A DNA stretch of 64,000 nt. It comes from Arcicella sp040387735 (GTDB lineage: Bacteria; Bacteroidota; Bacteroidia; Cytophagales; Spirosomataceae). Location of the stretch: positions 1-64,000 of the forward strand of contig JAZKDE010000115.1 in NCBI GenBank assembly GCA_040387735.1. Direction: 5' to 3'. Positions 34,974 to 43,217 of the stretch are shown here, one piece after another. The notes under the pieces were generated by a model that made no database searches, was not told where the DNA came from, and saw only the letters and a list, made by a program, of their open reading frames with translations. Each line of letters begins with the position of its first letter. Within the stretch, counting starts at the first letter, position 1. The position numbers and the translations under genes are program-made.

Positions 34974-37736
34974 ATGAAACAAATTCTATCATTTGTCCTG
35001 ATTATGTTCGGGACGGTGGGTACTCTGTTTGCCCAAGAACGTACTGGTAAAGTTACAGATGCTTCAAGCGGTGCTGTGCTTCCAAGTGTGAATGTATCTA
35101 TCCAAGGTACAAGCCGTGGTGTAGTTACCGATGCTAACGGTAGTTACAAAATTGTTGCTGCTGAAGGTAGCAAATTGGTATTCTCTTTTATCGGTTACAC
35201 TTCCGTAACCCAATCTGTTGGCTCTGCTACAATTATTGATGTTCAATTGACTGCTTCAACTACTCAATTGGATGAAGTTGTTGTTTCTACAGGTAGTCGT
35301 AACTCACAAAGAACGGTAACGGATGCTGCCCTTCCAATTGATATTATTGGGGCAAGCGATTTGAAAATGACTGGTCAAACTACTTTTGACAAGGCTCTTC
35401 AGTATAGCGTTCCTTCTTTCAATACGGTTAACACACCTGTAAATGATGCGACCACTTTGTTAGATCCTTGGGAAATTCGTAACATGGGACCAAGCCGTAC
35501 TTTGGTTTTGGTAAACGGTAAACGTAAAAACCTTAGTTCATTATTGTACGTTCAATTCTCGCCAGGTCGTGGTGAAACAGGGGTAGATATTTCTGCTATT
35601 CCTCAACAGGCAATTAAACGTGTGGAAATTTTACGTGATGGTGCTTCGGCTCAATACGGTTCTGATGCGATTGCGGGTGTAATGAACATTATTTTAAAGG
35701 ATAAATACGAATATACTTCGTTGAACTTCAACAGTGGAATTACTTCGGCTGGTGACGGCGGAATGTATGGTTTGGCTTTGAATGGTGGTGCAAATTTCGG
35801 TACTAAAGGTTTCATAAACTATACCGTTGATTTTTCTAAACAAAATTCGGCTGTTCGTTCTGGAATTGTTGATGTTCCAACTGAAATTGCCACTTTTGGT
35901 GGAAGTCCTGCACAAGATGCTTTAATTAGAGCGTTTTTAAAAGATGTTCCAACGGGTGGAAATATCAATGGTACTGCTGAAACAACGGCGGGTAAATTTT
36001 TGGTAAACTTTGGGATTCCAGTTGGAGATAAAAGTGAGATTTATGGAAATGCTGCGATGGTGGTGAAACGTGTTTCAAGTTTTGCTAACTACCGTCCTCC
36101 ATATTGGAGACAAGACCGTGGTTTATTACACAGCATTACTGATAATGGTGGTAAAAACTATTTAACCAATGCAACTTTAGCATTCCCAACTGATAACGTA
36201 GATATTTACAAAGGATATGTTGGATACGTGCCAACTTTTGAAGGTGATTTAGTTGATTATAATGCTTCATTAGGCGTAAAAGGAGAAACTAACGGCTGGA
36301 AACACGACGGAAGTTTAACCATTGGTGGTAACTCTCAAGGTTACACAGTTGACAATACCGTAAACCGTACTTTGGGTACTGCAAGTCCAACTCGTTTCAA
36401 ACCAGGTGGATATGAATTCAGTCATATTGTTGGAAACATCGACGTTTCAAAAGCAGTAACGGATAAATTAGGCGTTGCTTTCGGTATTGAAGCTCGTTCT
36501 GAAAAATATACAATTATTGCGGGTGATGAAGCATCTTATACAGGAGAAGGTTCAAACTCATTCCCAGGTATTTTGGCTGCCAACGCAGGAAGTAATCAAC
36601 GTTTCAACATTGGTGCTTATTTGGATTTGAGTTATGATATTTCTAAAGATTTCTTAATCAACGGAACGGTTCGTACTGAAAATTATAGCGATTTTGGTTC
36701 AAAAAATGTTTGGAAATTATCTTCACGTTATAAATTAGCGGATGATAAAATCGTATTGAGAGCTTCTGCTTCAACGGGTTTCAGAGCGCCAACATTACAC
36801 CAAATCTATGCACAATCAACGCAAGCGGCTTTTGTGGGTGGTACAATTCAATTATCAGGTTTGTTTAACAACAAAAGTTCTCAAGCAAGATTGTTAGGAA
36901 TTCCTGCTTTGAAACCTGAGCAATCAACTAACTATACATTCGGTGTGGGCTTAAATCCAACGAAAAATTTGAGCATTACTTTAGACTATTATACAATCAA
37001 TGTTAAAGACAGAATTGTATATAGTTCTTCAATTTCTTCTGGAGATGCTAACAGTGCTTTAGGTAAAATTTTAGCTCAAGCGGGTGTAAAAACGGTTCAA
37101 TTCTTTATTAACGGAATTGAAACAGTCAACTCAGGTATTGACTTTGTCGTTTCTTACAAAAACATCAATTTGGGAGAAGGTAAGTTAGGAATCAATCTTG
37201 CAGGAAACGTGACAACTCAAAACGAAATTGTGGGTAATCCAACGACACCAGATGCCATTAAAGCGGCTGGTTCAAGTATTTTGAATACACAAATCAAATC
37301 GTTATTGACTGAAAGTCGTCCAAAATACAAAGCAATTTTAGGAATCAATTATTCTTTGAAAAAATGGAACGTAAACTTGGCTAACACTTTATTTGGCTCA
37401 ACTTCATTCCAAGATTTGGATAATGGTGGTGCTGATATGGAAAACATCAAAGCGGTATTTACTCCAGCAGTTGTTACAGATTTAAGCGTAAGTTATAATT
37501 TCAGCAAAAGCGTATCTTTCACTGCCAATGCTAATAACTTATTGAACGTGTTGCCAAAATGGGATTTAATTGCTCAAAATGCAGCGGGTGCAGCAGCTAT
37601 TGATACGCCTGAGAAAAAAGCGTTATTGAGAGGTTTCTTAGGATTCAGTGGTCGTTATGATATTCTTGGCTATAACGGTTCACAATTCAGTCAATTAGGA
37701 ACAATGTTTAATGCAAACTTGCAAATTCGTTTCTAA
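34974..37736 (+). CDS. TonB-dependent outer membrane receptor
   Basis: A 920-aa protein with a signal peptide (MKQILSFVLIMFGTVGTLFA), a CarboxypepD_reg-like N-terminal domain (about 22-95: GKVTDASSGAVLPSVNVSIQ, GTSRGVVTDANGSY), a plug (about 105-235: ALQYSVPSFNT, GPSRTLVLVNGKRKN, IKRVEILRDGASAQYGSDA) and a 22-strand-type barrel ending in LQIRF. It imports a ligand through the outer membrane with TonB energy. There is no SusD-like partner, so it is not a classic polysaccharide-utilisation pair. The ligand is unknown (siderophore, vitamin or small peptide possible). Ends at a clear terminator. Confidence 0.93.
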   Translation: MKQILSFVLIMFGTVGTLFAQERTGKVTDASSGAVLPSVNVSIQGTSRGVVTDANGSYKIVAAEGSKLVFSFIGYTSVTQSVGSATIIDVQLTASTTQLDEVVVSTGSRNSQRTVTDAALPIDIIGASDLKMTGQTTFDKALQYSVPSFNTVNTPVNDATTLLDPWEIRNMGPSRTLVLVNGKRKNLSSLLYVQFSPGRGETGVDISAIPQQAIKRVEILRDGASAQYGSDAIAGVMNIILKDKYEYTSLNFNSGITSAGDGGMYGLALNGGANFGTKGFINYTVDFSKQNSAVRSGIVDVPTEIATFGGSPAQDALIRAFLKDVPTGGNINGTAETTAGKFLVNFGIPVGDKSEIYGNAAMVVKRVSSFANYRPPYWRQDRGLLHSITDNGGKNYLTNATLAFPTDNVDIYKGYVGYVPTFEGDLVDYNASLGVKGETNGWKHDGSLTIGGNSQGYTVDNTVNRTLGTASPTRFKPGGYEFSHIVGNIDVSKAVTDKLGVAFGIEARSEKYTIIAGDEASYTGEGSNSFPGILAANAGSNQRFNIGAYLDLSYDISKDFLINGTVRTENYSDFGSKNVWKLSSRYKLADDKIVLRASASTGFRAPTLHQIYAQSTQAAFVGGTIQLSGLFNNKSSQARLLGIPALKPEQSTNYTFGVGLNPTKNLSITLDYYTINVKDRIVYSSSISSGDANSALGKILAQAGVKTVQFFINGIETVNSGIDFVVSYKNINLGEGKLGINLAGNVTTQNEIVGNPTTPDAIKAAGSSILNTQIKSLLTESRPKYKAILGINYSLKKWNVNLANTLFGSTSFQDLDNGGADMENIKAVFTPAVVTDLSVSYNFSKSVSFTANANNLLNVLPKWDLIAQNAAGAAAIDTPEKKALLRGFLGFSGRYDILGYNGSQFSQLGTMFNANLQIRF

Positions 37737-37759
37737 TCATTTTAGAACATTTATATTTT

Positions 37760-37792
37760 CAAAAAGAGAACTCCGCAAGAGTTCTCTTTTTG
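37760..37792 (+). terminator. Terminator of the TonB receptor gene
   Basis: CAAAAAGAGAACTC / GAGTTCTCTTTTTG, perfect 14-bp stem with a 5-nt loop, 24 bp after the stop. Confidence 0.88.
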
Positions 37793-37853
37793 TTTTATAA
37801 AACATCTCAAGTTGAAAATGGGTTACTATCTTAAACGTTAATCAATCAAAATT

Positions 37854-38771
37854 TTGAAAACAATCATCATCGGAGCAGGAATGGCGGGACTTTCGGCAGC
37901 CAAAGTTTTAGTAGAAAAAGGACATGAAGTTACGGTTTTAGATAAAAGTCGTGGTGTAGGAGGAAGGATGTCAACTCGTTCCATGGAAAATGCTAAAGCT
38001 GACCACGGAGCTCAATATTTTTCCGTAAAATCGGCTGAATTTCAAGTATTCATTTCGGAATTACAATCGGAAAATATTGCCAAAGAATGGCATCTTGCCC
38101 AACGTGAAAATGTCCGTTATATCGGAAGAAAAGGCATGAACACCATTCCGAAAAAAATGGCATCAACCCTAAATATCCAATTAAATGAAAAAGTAGTATC
38201 AATTGCTGAAAATGAAATTAAAACAGAATTAGGAAATAGCTATTCGTTTGATAATCTGATTATTACCATTCCTATTCCACAAGTGATTGACCTTTTTAAT
38301 GCGTCTGAAATTCCATTTTCTGAAAAGGATAAATCCGTAATTGATTCCATTGAGTACGACCCTTGTATTGCGGTTATGGCAGTATTGAAACAAGCAACCG
38401 AAATACCAAGCGGAGGAATAATCTTAGCAAATCAGCCCGTTGCTTGGATTGCCGATAATTTTCAGAAAGGTATTACCGAAGTCCCAACTGTTACGATTCA
38501 CGCCTCGGCAGAATTTAGTAAAAAACATTTAGAAGATGATTTAAAAGAAGTTAGTAAAGAAATGCTATCTTCTGTAAATCAATGGATTGATTCTGGAAAT
38601 ATCGTTTCTACTCAAGTTCACCGTTGGCGTTATAGTCTTGCTTGTAAGCGTTATTCAGAAAGTTTTTACCAATTCGAAAATCAACCGATTTTCTTAGCGG
38701 GTGACGGTTTTGGTATTGGCAATGTCGAAGGAGCTTTCTTGTCGGGATACAATTTGGCATTTGCCATTTAA
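37854..38771 (+). CDS. FAD-dependent amine oxidase-like oxidoreductase (renalase-like)
   Basis: A 305-aa flavoprotein with the dinucleotide-binding motif IIGAGMAGLSAAKVL at the very N-terminus, then VLDKSRGVGGRMSTR with DHGAQYF, typical of the NAD(P)/FAD-dependent family that includes renalase. The C-terminus has FLAGDGFGIGNVEGAFLSG, closing the FAD site. The start is a TTG (37854), because the Rossmann strand begins immediately after it and no ATG or GTG gives a complete fold. Substrate unknown; cytoplasmic. Confidence 0.82.
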   Translation: MKTIIIGAGMAGLSAAKVLVEKGHEVTVLDKSRGVGGRMSTRSMENAKADHGAQYFSVKSAEFQVFISELQSENIAKEWHLAQRENVRYIGRKGMNTIPKKMASTLNIQLNEKVVSIAENEIKTELGNSYSFDNLIITIPIPQVIDLFNASEIPFSEKDKSVIDSIEYDPCIAVMAVLKQATEIPSGGIILANQPVAWIADNFQKGITEVPTVTIHASAEFSKKHLEDDLKEVSKEMLSSVNQWIDSGNIVSTQVHRWRYSLACKRYSESFYQFENQPIFLAGDGFGIGNVEGAFLSGYNLAFAI

Positions 38772-38855
38772 CACTTTTTACCTTTTGAATCTGCAACCTT
38801 TCTACTTATTTTATCATCTGATTACCTAAAACGTCTTGACTGATAAATAAGAACT

Positions 38856-40085
38856 ATGAAAACATTTCCTGTTACTCCCAAAGAAAGAATTTTGTTGATT
38901 GATGGTTTGCGAGGTTTCTCGCTTTTTGGCATTGTGCTTGCCCATATTAGTGGTTGGTTTATTGCGGGTGCAGTACCGAGTTCGGTATGGCAAAAATTCC
39001 AAAATGATATTGGTTCAACTATCGCTAACTATTTTGGTGCTATTTTTATTGATGGTAAATTCTACACACTTTTCTCTTTTTTATTTGGGTTGAGTTTTGC
39101 GATTCAACTGCTACAAAAAAAGGATAATGATGATAAATTTATTCCGAGATTTATGTGGCGTTTGGTGATTTTATTCATCATTGGTTTTATTCACCATATT
39201 CACTGGAAAGGTGATATTCTGGGTATTTATGCTTTTTTGGGCTTTTTTATGATTCTGTTTCGGAATGTCAGTGATAAAATTCTTTGGATTGGAATTCTAT
39301 TCTTTATCCTAAATATTCCAATTTTGGTTCGTGATGTGATTAAAAATAATCAGCCCAAAGAGAAACCTAAAACCGAAAAAGAGCAGAAAGTTGAGCAAGA
39401 AAAATACGAGAAAGAAACACTGAAATCTTATAATGTTCTGAAAAAAGGAAGTTATTCGGAAGTCATTGTTCAAAATTTTAAAGATTTCAAATACAAAGCA
39501 GATTTTCAATTTGATTCTGGGCGAATTTATATCACTTTGGGATTTTTCCTTTTGGGACTTTGGGTTGGGAAACGTAGGCTTTTTGAAAACTATGACCAGA
39601 ATAAATCTTTCTTCAAAAAAATAATGTGGTGGTGTTTAACAACAAATATTTTCATTATCGCTTTTTTCCTGACGTTAGATTTTGCTAAACTTTGGGAAAA
39701 ATTACCCACTTGGTTCGGAATGGTGGCTAATTTCTTGTTTACAATTCATTCAATAACTATGACGTTATTTTACATTTCAGCGATTTCGCTTTTACTTAAT
39801 CTACCAAGTATGCGTTGGATATTGGATAAGCTGTCGGCTGTTGGTAAAATGGGATTAACTAATTACTTGTTACAAAGTGTGATAGGTGTGGTTTTGTTTT
39901 ATGGAATTGGTTTTGGTTTGGCAGGAAACTTTAATGCGGGATGGTGTTATTTAATTGGAATGGCGATTTTTATATTCCAGATATTTTTCAGTAAATGGTG
40001 GTTATCGAAATTTATTTACGGGCCAATGGAATGGCTATGGCGTTCGGCAACTTATTTAAAATGGCAACCCATTCGCAGGAATTAG
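38856..40085 (+). CDS. DUF418 family membrane protein (YeiB-like)
   Basis: A 409-aa integral membrane protein. The beginning, ERILLIDGLRGFSLFGIVLAH, and the C-terminal part with SAVGKMGLTNYLLQS and GPMEWLWRSATY(L)KWQPIRR are marks of DUF418/YeiB. About 8-10 membrane helices, with a charged Lys/Glu-rich loop at about 165-200. The transport or acyltransfer role of the family is unproven. It starts 84 bp after the flavoprotein gene and may be in the same transcript. Confidence 0.85.
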   Translation: MKTFPVTPKERILLIDGLRGFSLFGIVLAHISGWFIAGAVPSSVWQKFQNDIGSTIANYFGAIFIDGKFYTLFSFLFGLSFAIQLLQKKDNDDKFIPRFMWRLVILFIIGFIHHIHWKGDILGIYAFLGFFMILFRNVSDKILWIGILFFILNIPILVRDVIKNNQPKEKPKTEKEQKVEQEKYEKETLKSYNVLKKGSYSEVIVQNFKDFKYKADFQFDSGRIYITLGFFLLGLWVGKRRLFENYDQNKSFFKKIMWWCLTTNIFIIAFFLTLDFAKLWEKLPTWFGMVANFLFTIHSITMTLFYISAISLLLNLPSMRWILDKLSAVGKMGLTNYLLQSVIGVVLFYGIGFGLAGNFNAGWCYLIGMAIFIFQIFFSKWWLSKFIYGPMEWLWRSATYLKWQPIRRN

Positions 40086-40209
40086 CCTTATTGCTCCATA
40101 CTAAATGATGATTGCTATTGTTATAGTCCATCAAACCAATACTAATTATAATTAAACCAATAATTAACCGAGCCACAGGTTTGCGGAATAAACTTTCTTG
40201 GCTAATTTT

Positions 40210-40332
40210 GTATTGATTTGAAGTCTATGAGTAAATGAGTACAAGGTATATGAGTTTTGCTCTGTATTACCGTTCAATACTCACTTATCTTGTTCTCATA
40301 GACTTATAAACTCATAAACTGATAACTTAAAA
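40210..40332. repeat. Text-like intergenic repeat (CTATGAGTAAATGAGT family)
   Basis: Words such as GTCTATGAGTAAATGAGT and GTATATGAG are followed by their complements (ACTCACTTATC, CTCATAGACTTATAAACTC), directly before pdhB, so the leader of pdhB can fold into a long imperfect hairpin. The 247-bp gap between the DUF418 gene and pdhB holds nothing else recognisable. Confidence 0.6.
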
Positions 40333-41316
40333 ATGAGAGAAATACAATACAGAGAGGCACTTCGTGAAGCCATGAATGAAGAAATGCGTAAAGACGCATC
40401 GGTTTTTTTAATGGGAGAAGAAGTTGCCGAATACAATGGTGCCTACAAAGTTTCACAAGGAATGTTGGACGAATTTGGTCCAGAACGTGTAATTGATACG
40501 CCAATTGCTGAATTAGGCTTCGCTGGAATCGCTGTTGGAGCGGCCGCAAACGGTCTTCGTCCAATTGTGGAATTCATGACTTTCAACTTTTCGTTGGTAG
40601 CGATTGACCAAATAATTAACTCGGCGGCCAAAATGATGTCAATGTCGGGTGGACAGTATTCTTGTCCAATTGTTTTCCGTGGACCAACTGGTAACGCTGG
40701 ACAATTATCATCTCAACACTCATCAAATTTTGAAAACTGGTTTGCCAATACTCCAGGTTTGAAAGTGGTTATTCCTTCAAATCCGGCAGATGCTAAAGGT
40801 TTGTTAAAATCAGCGATTCGTGATAATAACCCAGTTATTTTCATGGAATCAGAATTAATGTACGGTGATAAAGGTCTTGTACCAGATGGAGAATATTTGA
40901 CCCCAATCGGAAAGGCAAATATCGTAAAAGAAGGTACCGACGTTACGATTGTAACTTTTGGTAAAATGCTTTCGAGAGTTGTTATGCCAGCTGTTGCTGA
41001 ATTAGCAAAAATGGGAATTAATGCGGAAGTAATTGACTTGAGAACTGTTAGACCAATTGATTACGAGACTGTTCTTGCTTCGGTTAAGAAAACTAACCGT
41101 TGTGTAGTGGTTGAAGAAGCTAATCCAATTGCGGCACTTTCTTCTGAAATTGCTTACAATGTTCAACGTTGGGCATTTGATTTTCTGGATGCTCCTGTCA
41201 TTCGTGTTAACTCGAAAGATTTACCTCTACCTTACGCTGCTACACTTTTAGAAGCAATTCTTCCAAGTGTAAGCGGAACAATTGAAGCGGTAAAAAGAGT
41301 ATTGTACAAAATATAA
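40333..41316 (+). CDS. pdhB: Pyruvate dehydrogenase E1 component, beta subunit
   Basis: A 327-aa transketolase-like subunit of the pyruvate dehydrogenase E1 heterotetramer, which turns pyruvate into acetyl-lipoyl-E2 with thiamine diphosphate. Seen: REALREAMNEEMRKD, MGEEVAEYNGAYKVSQGM, DTPIAELGFAGIAVGAA, FRGPTGNAGQLSSQHSS and, in the C-terminal domain, VIDLRTVRPIDYETV with VVVEEANP. The alpha subunit gene is not in the window; in Bacteroidota the two are often apart. Family assignment as PDH rather than branched-chain 2-oxoacid E1 rests on EEVAEYNGAYKVSQG. Confidence 0.93.
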   Translation: MREIQYREALREAMNEEMRKDASVFLMGEEVAEYNGAYKVSQGMLDEFGPERVIDTPIAELGFAGIAVGAAANGLRPIVEFMTFNFSLVAIDQIINSAAKMMSMSGGQYSCPIVFRGPTGNAGQLSSQHSSNFENWFANTPGLKVVIPSNPADAKGLLKSAIRDNNPVIFMESELMYGDKGLVPDGEYLTPIGKANIVKEGTDVTIVTFGKMLSRVVMPAVAELAKMGINAEVIDLRTVRPIDYETVLASVKKTNRCVVVEEANPIAALSSEIAYNVQRWAFDFLDAPVIRVNSKDLPLPYAATLLEAILPSVSGTIEAVKRVLYKI

Positions 41317-41346
41317 TTTTGGTGCGATTGACGCATCAGTTTCGAT

Positions 41347-41390
41347 AAAACAAAAGCCCTCAGAATTCAATTTTGAGGGCTTTTGTTTTT
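41347..41390. terminator. Bidirectional terminator
   Basis: AAAACAAAAGCCCTCA / TGAGGGCTTTTGTTTT around a 10-12 nt AT loop, between the convergent pdhB and LytTR genes. Confidence 0.85.
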
Positions 41391-41406
41391 GGGTTTTGTC
41401 CAAATA

Positions 41407-41772
41407 TCAACGCCTTAATATTTTTCTAAAATCAGCGGTATATTTTAAGACTCTTTTCTTCCTTCTCGAAATCATCGCTTGTAAATTATTACTCATCATA
41501 ATACACTCATTTTCTTCGTCATAACATTTCAAATGTGAATCATTAATAAGGTACGATCGATGAGTTCGGGTAAATTGATGGTCTTTCAGCAACTCATCAA
41601 AGAGTTTGATTGTGCGGGAAATGATGATTTTTTCCCCGCTGATTAAATGGAAAGAAGTGTAATTTGCTTCTGCTTCCAACATAATAATTTCTGTAATCGG
41701 GATTTTCTTTTTTTGATAAATGAAATCCATTTTCCCCTTTGAAATGATACAAAAATCAGGACTGGCAGCCAT
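41407..41772 (-). CDS. Stand-alone LytTR DNA-binding protein
   Basis: A 121-aa protein consisting of one LytTR domain: ITEIIMLEAEANYTSFHLIS, then GEKIIISRTIKLFDELL, FTRTHRSYLIN and a basic end (SRRKKRVLKYTADFRKILRR). There is no receiver domain, so it is not a classic response regulator; such short forms bind promoter DNA and may be regulated by their level or by a partner. No sensor gene adjoins it. The 241 bp upstream (41773-42013) contain only AT-rich DNA. Confidence 0.85.
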   Translation of the reverse strand: MAASPDFCIISKGKMDFIYQKKKIPITEIIMLEAEANYTSFHLISGEKIIISRTIKLFDELLKDHQFTRTHRSYLINDSHLKCYDEENECIMMSNNLQAMISRRKKRVLKYTADFRKILRR

Positions 41773-42013
41773 AAAGTTGATGTGTTAGTAATGCTGTTTA
41801 AAAAATAGTGGTTAGGTTGAAAATCTGTAAATGCTGTTATGGCGTGTTTTAGAAGGAATAATTACTGATTTGCGAAACAAAAATATCTCACTCAAATAAC
41901 AAAATTCACTAAATGATGCGTAGAACACCAATTAGTATGTGAAATCAATAAAAGTGTGGGTGAATGCTTTTGGGGTGAATTGGTTTGAGTGTGCAGTTGT
42001 ATGAATTGCACGC

Positions 42014-43078
42014 TCAAAAATTAAGCATCAATTGTTTGCCAATCATTTCATCGGCAAATTCTAAGTTAGAAAGAGAAATGCCTAAAAGTCGAACACCTTT
42101 AGGAACGGGTTGGATTTGGTCTAATAAATCAAAAGAAATTTTCTCGAAAAATGATTTATCCATAATAGCTGACAAAGTCGTTTTACTTCGAGTAATTTGT
42201 TGAAAATCGAGGTATTTTACTTTCAAACTTACTGTGCGTCCGTAAACGTGAGTTCGGTCGCAGTAACGCCAAACGTCATCTATCAGCGGTGCCAAACCTG
42301 CTTCTAATTCAATCTTCGTTTCTAAATCGGTATTAAATGTATTTTCTGAACCAACTGATTTACGAATTCGGTCGGGGTTTACAGGGCGATTATCAACTGC
42401 ACGAGCAATGTCGTAATAATATCCGCCCGCTTTACCAAAATGTTTACGGAGGAAGGCTTCGTCTTTTTGTCGTAAATCTAAACCCGTAAAAATTTTCATT
42501 TTGTTCATTTTCTCAGCCGTCACTTTCCCAATTCCATGAAAACGATAAACGTCCAACTCCTCCACAAATTTCTCGCCTTCATTGGGTTTTATCACGAATA
42601 ATCCGTCGGGTTTGTTGTAGTCGGAAGCTAATTTAGCTAAAAATTTATTATAAGAAATCCCCGCCGAAGCCGTCAATTGCGTTCGTTCTTTAATCTTTGC
42701 TTTTATTTCCTTGGCAATTTCAGTTGCGGAAGAAATTCCTTTCAAATTTTCAGTAACATCAAGATAGGCTTCGTCTAAAGAAAGAGGTTCTACCAGAGAA
42801 GTATATTCCAAAAAAACTTCTCTGATTTGATTAGAAACGGCTTTATAGGCTTCAAATCGAGGTTTTACGAATATTAGATTTGGACATTTGTGAGCGGCAA
42901 TGATAGATGACATTGCTGACCGAACGCCAAACTTACGTGCTTCATAACTGGCGGCTGCCACCACGCCACGTTCTTTTGAACCACCCACAGCCACGGGTTT
43001 TCCACGCAAATCAGGATTGTCCCGTTGCTCAACGGAAGCATAAAATGCGTCCATGTCTATGTGGATAATTTTTCGCAT
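42014..43078 (-). CDS. dinB: DNA polymerase IV
   Basis: A 354-aa Y-family translesion polymerase. Catalytic carboxylates are in IIHIDMDAFYASVEQRDNPD (near the N-terminus) and in SLDEAYLDVT. Also seen are YEARKFGVRSAMSS, TASAGISYNKFLAKLASD, the helix-hairpin-helix part FHGIGKVTAEKMNKM and the little-finger domain KSVGSENTF to VRLLGISLSNL. It has no obvious C-terminal beta-clamp tail beyond EMIGKQLMLNF. Length normal. It copies past damaged bases with low fidelity; induction by DNA damage is common in the family, although no LexA box could be identified. Confidence 0.95.
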   Translation of the reverse strand: MRKIIHIDMDAFYASVEQRDNPDLRGKPVAVGGSKERGVVAAASYEARKFGVRSAMSSIIAAHKCPNLIFVKPRFEAYKAVSNQIREVFLEYTSLVEPLSLDEAYLDVTENLKGISSATEIAKEIKAKIKERTQLTASAGISYNKFLAKLASDYNKPDGLFVIKPNEGEKFVEELDVYRFHGIGKVTAEKMNKMKIFTGLDLRQKDEAFLRKHFGKAGGYYYDIARAVDNRPVNPDRIRKSVGSENTFNTDLETKIELEAGLAPLIDDVWRYCDRTHVYGRTVSLKVKYLDFQQITRSKTTLSAIMDKSFFEKISFDLLDQIQPVPKGVRLLGISLSNLEFADEMIGKQLMLNF

Positions 43079-43099
43079 AATTACTTAAATAATGGCAGA

Positions 43100-43200
43100 C
43101 TGATTGAACGGATTAGACACTGATTGGAGATTTATTTTAAAATCAAATCTCGAACCAATTTTATAAACAAACCTTTAAAATAAGTGCCTAATCCGTTTAA
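43100..43200. repeat. Intergenic hairpin repeat (GGATTAG family)
   Basis: AACGGATTAGACAC (43107-43120) pairs with GTGCCTAATCCGTT (43184-43197) with one mismatch, and an inner pair GATTGGAGATTT / AAATCTCGAACCAAT lies within. A long imperfect hairpin between the ABC exporter and dinB genes, of the same text-like type as the other intergenic repeats here. Confidence 0.65.
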
Positions 43201-43217
43201 TGTGGGCTATTCTGAAA

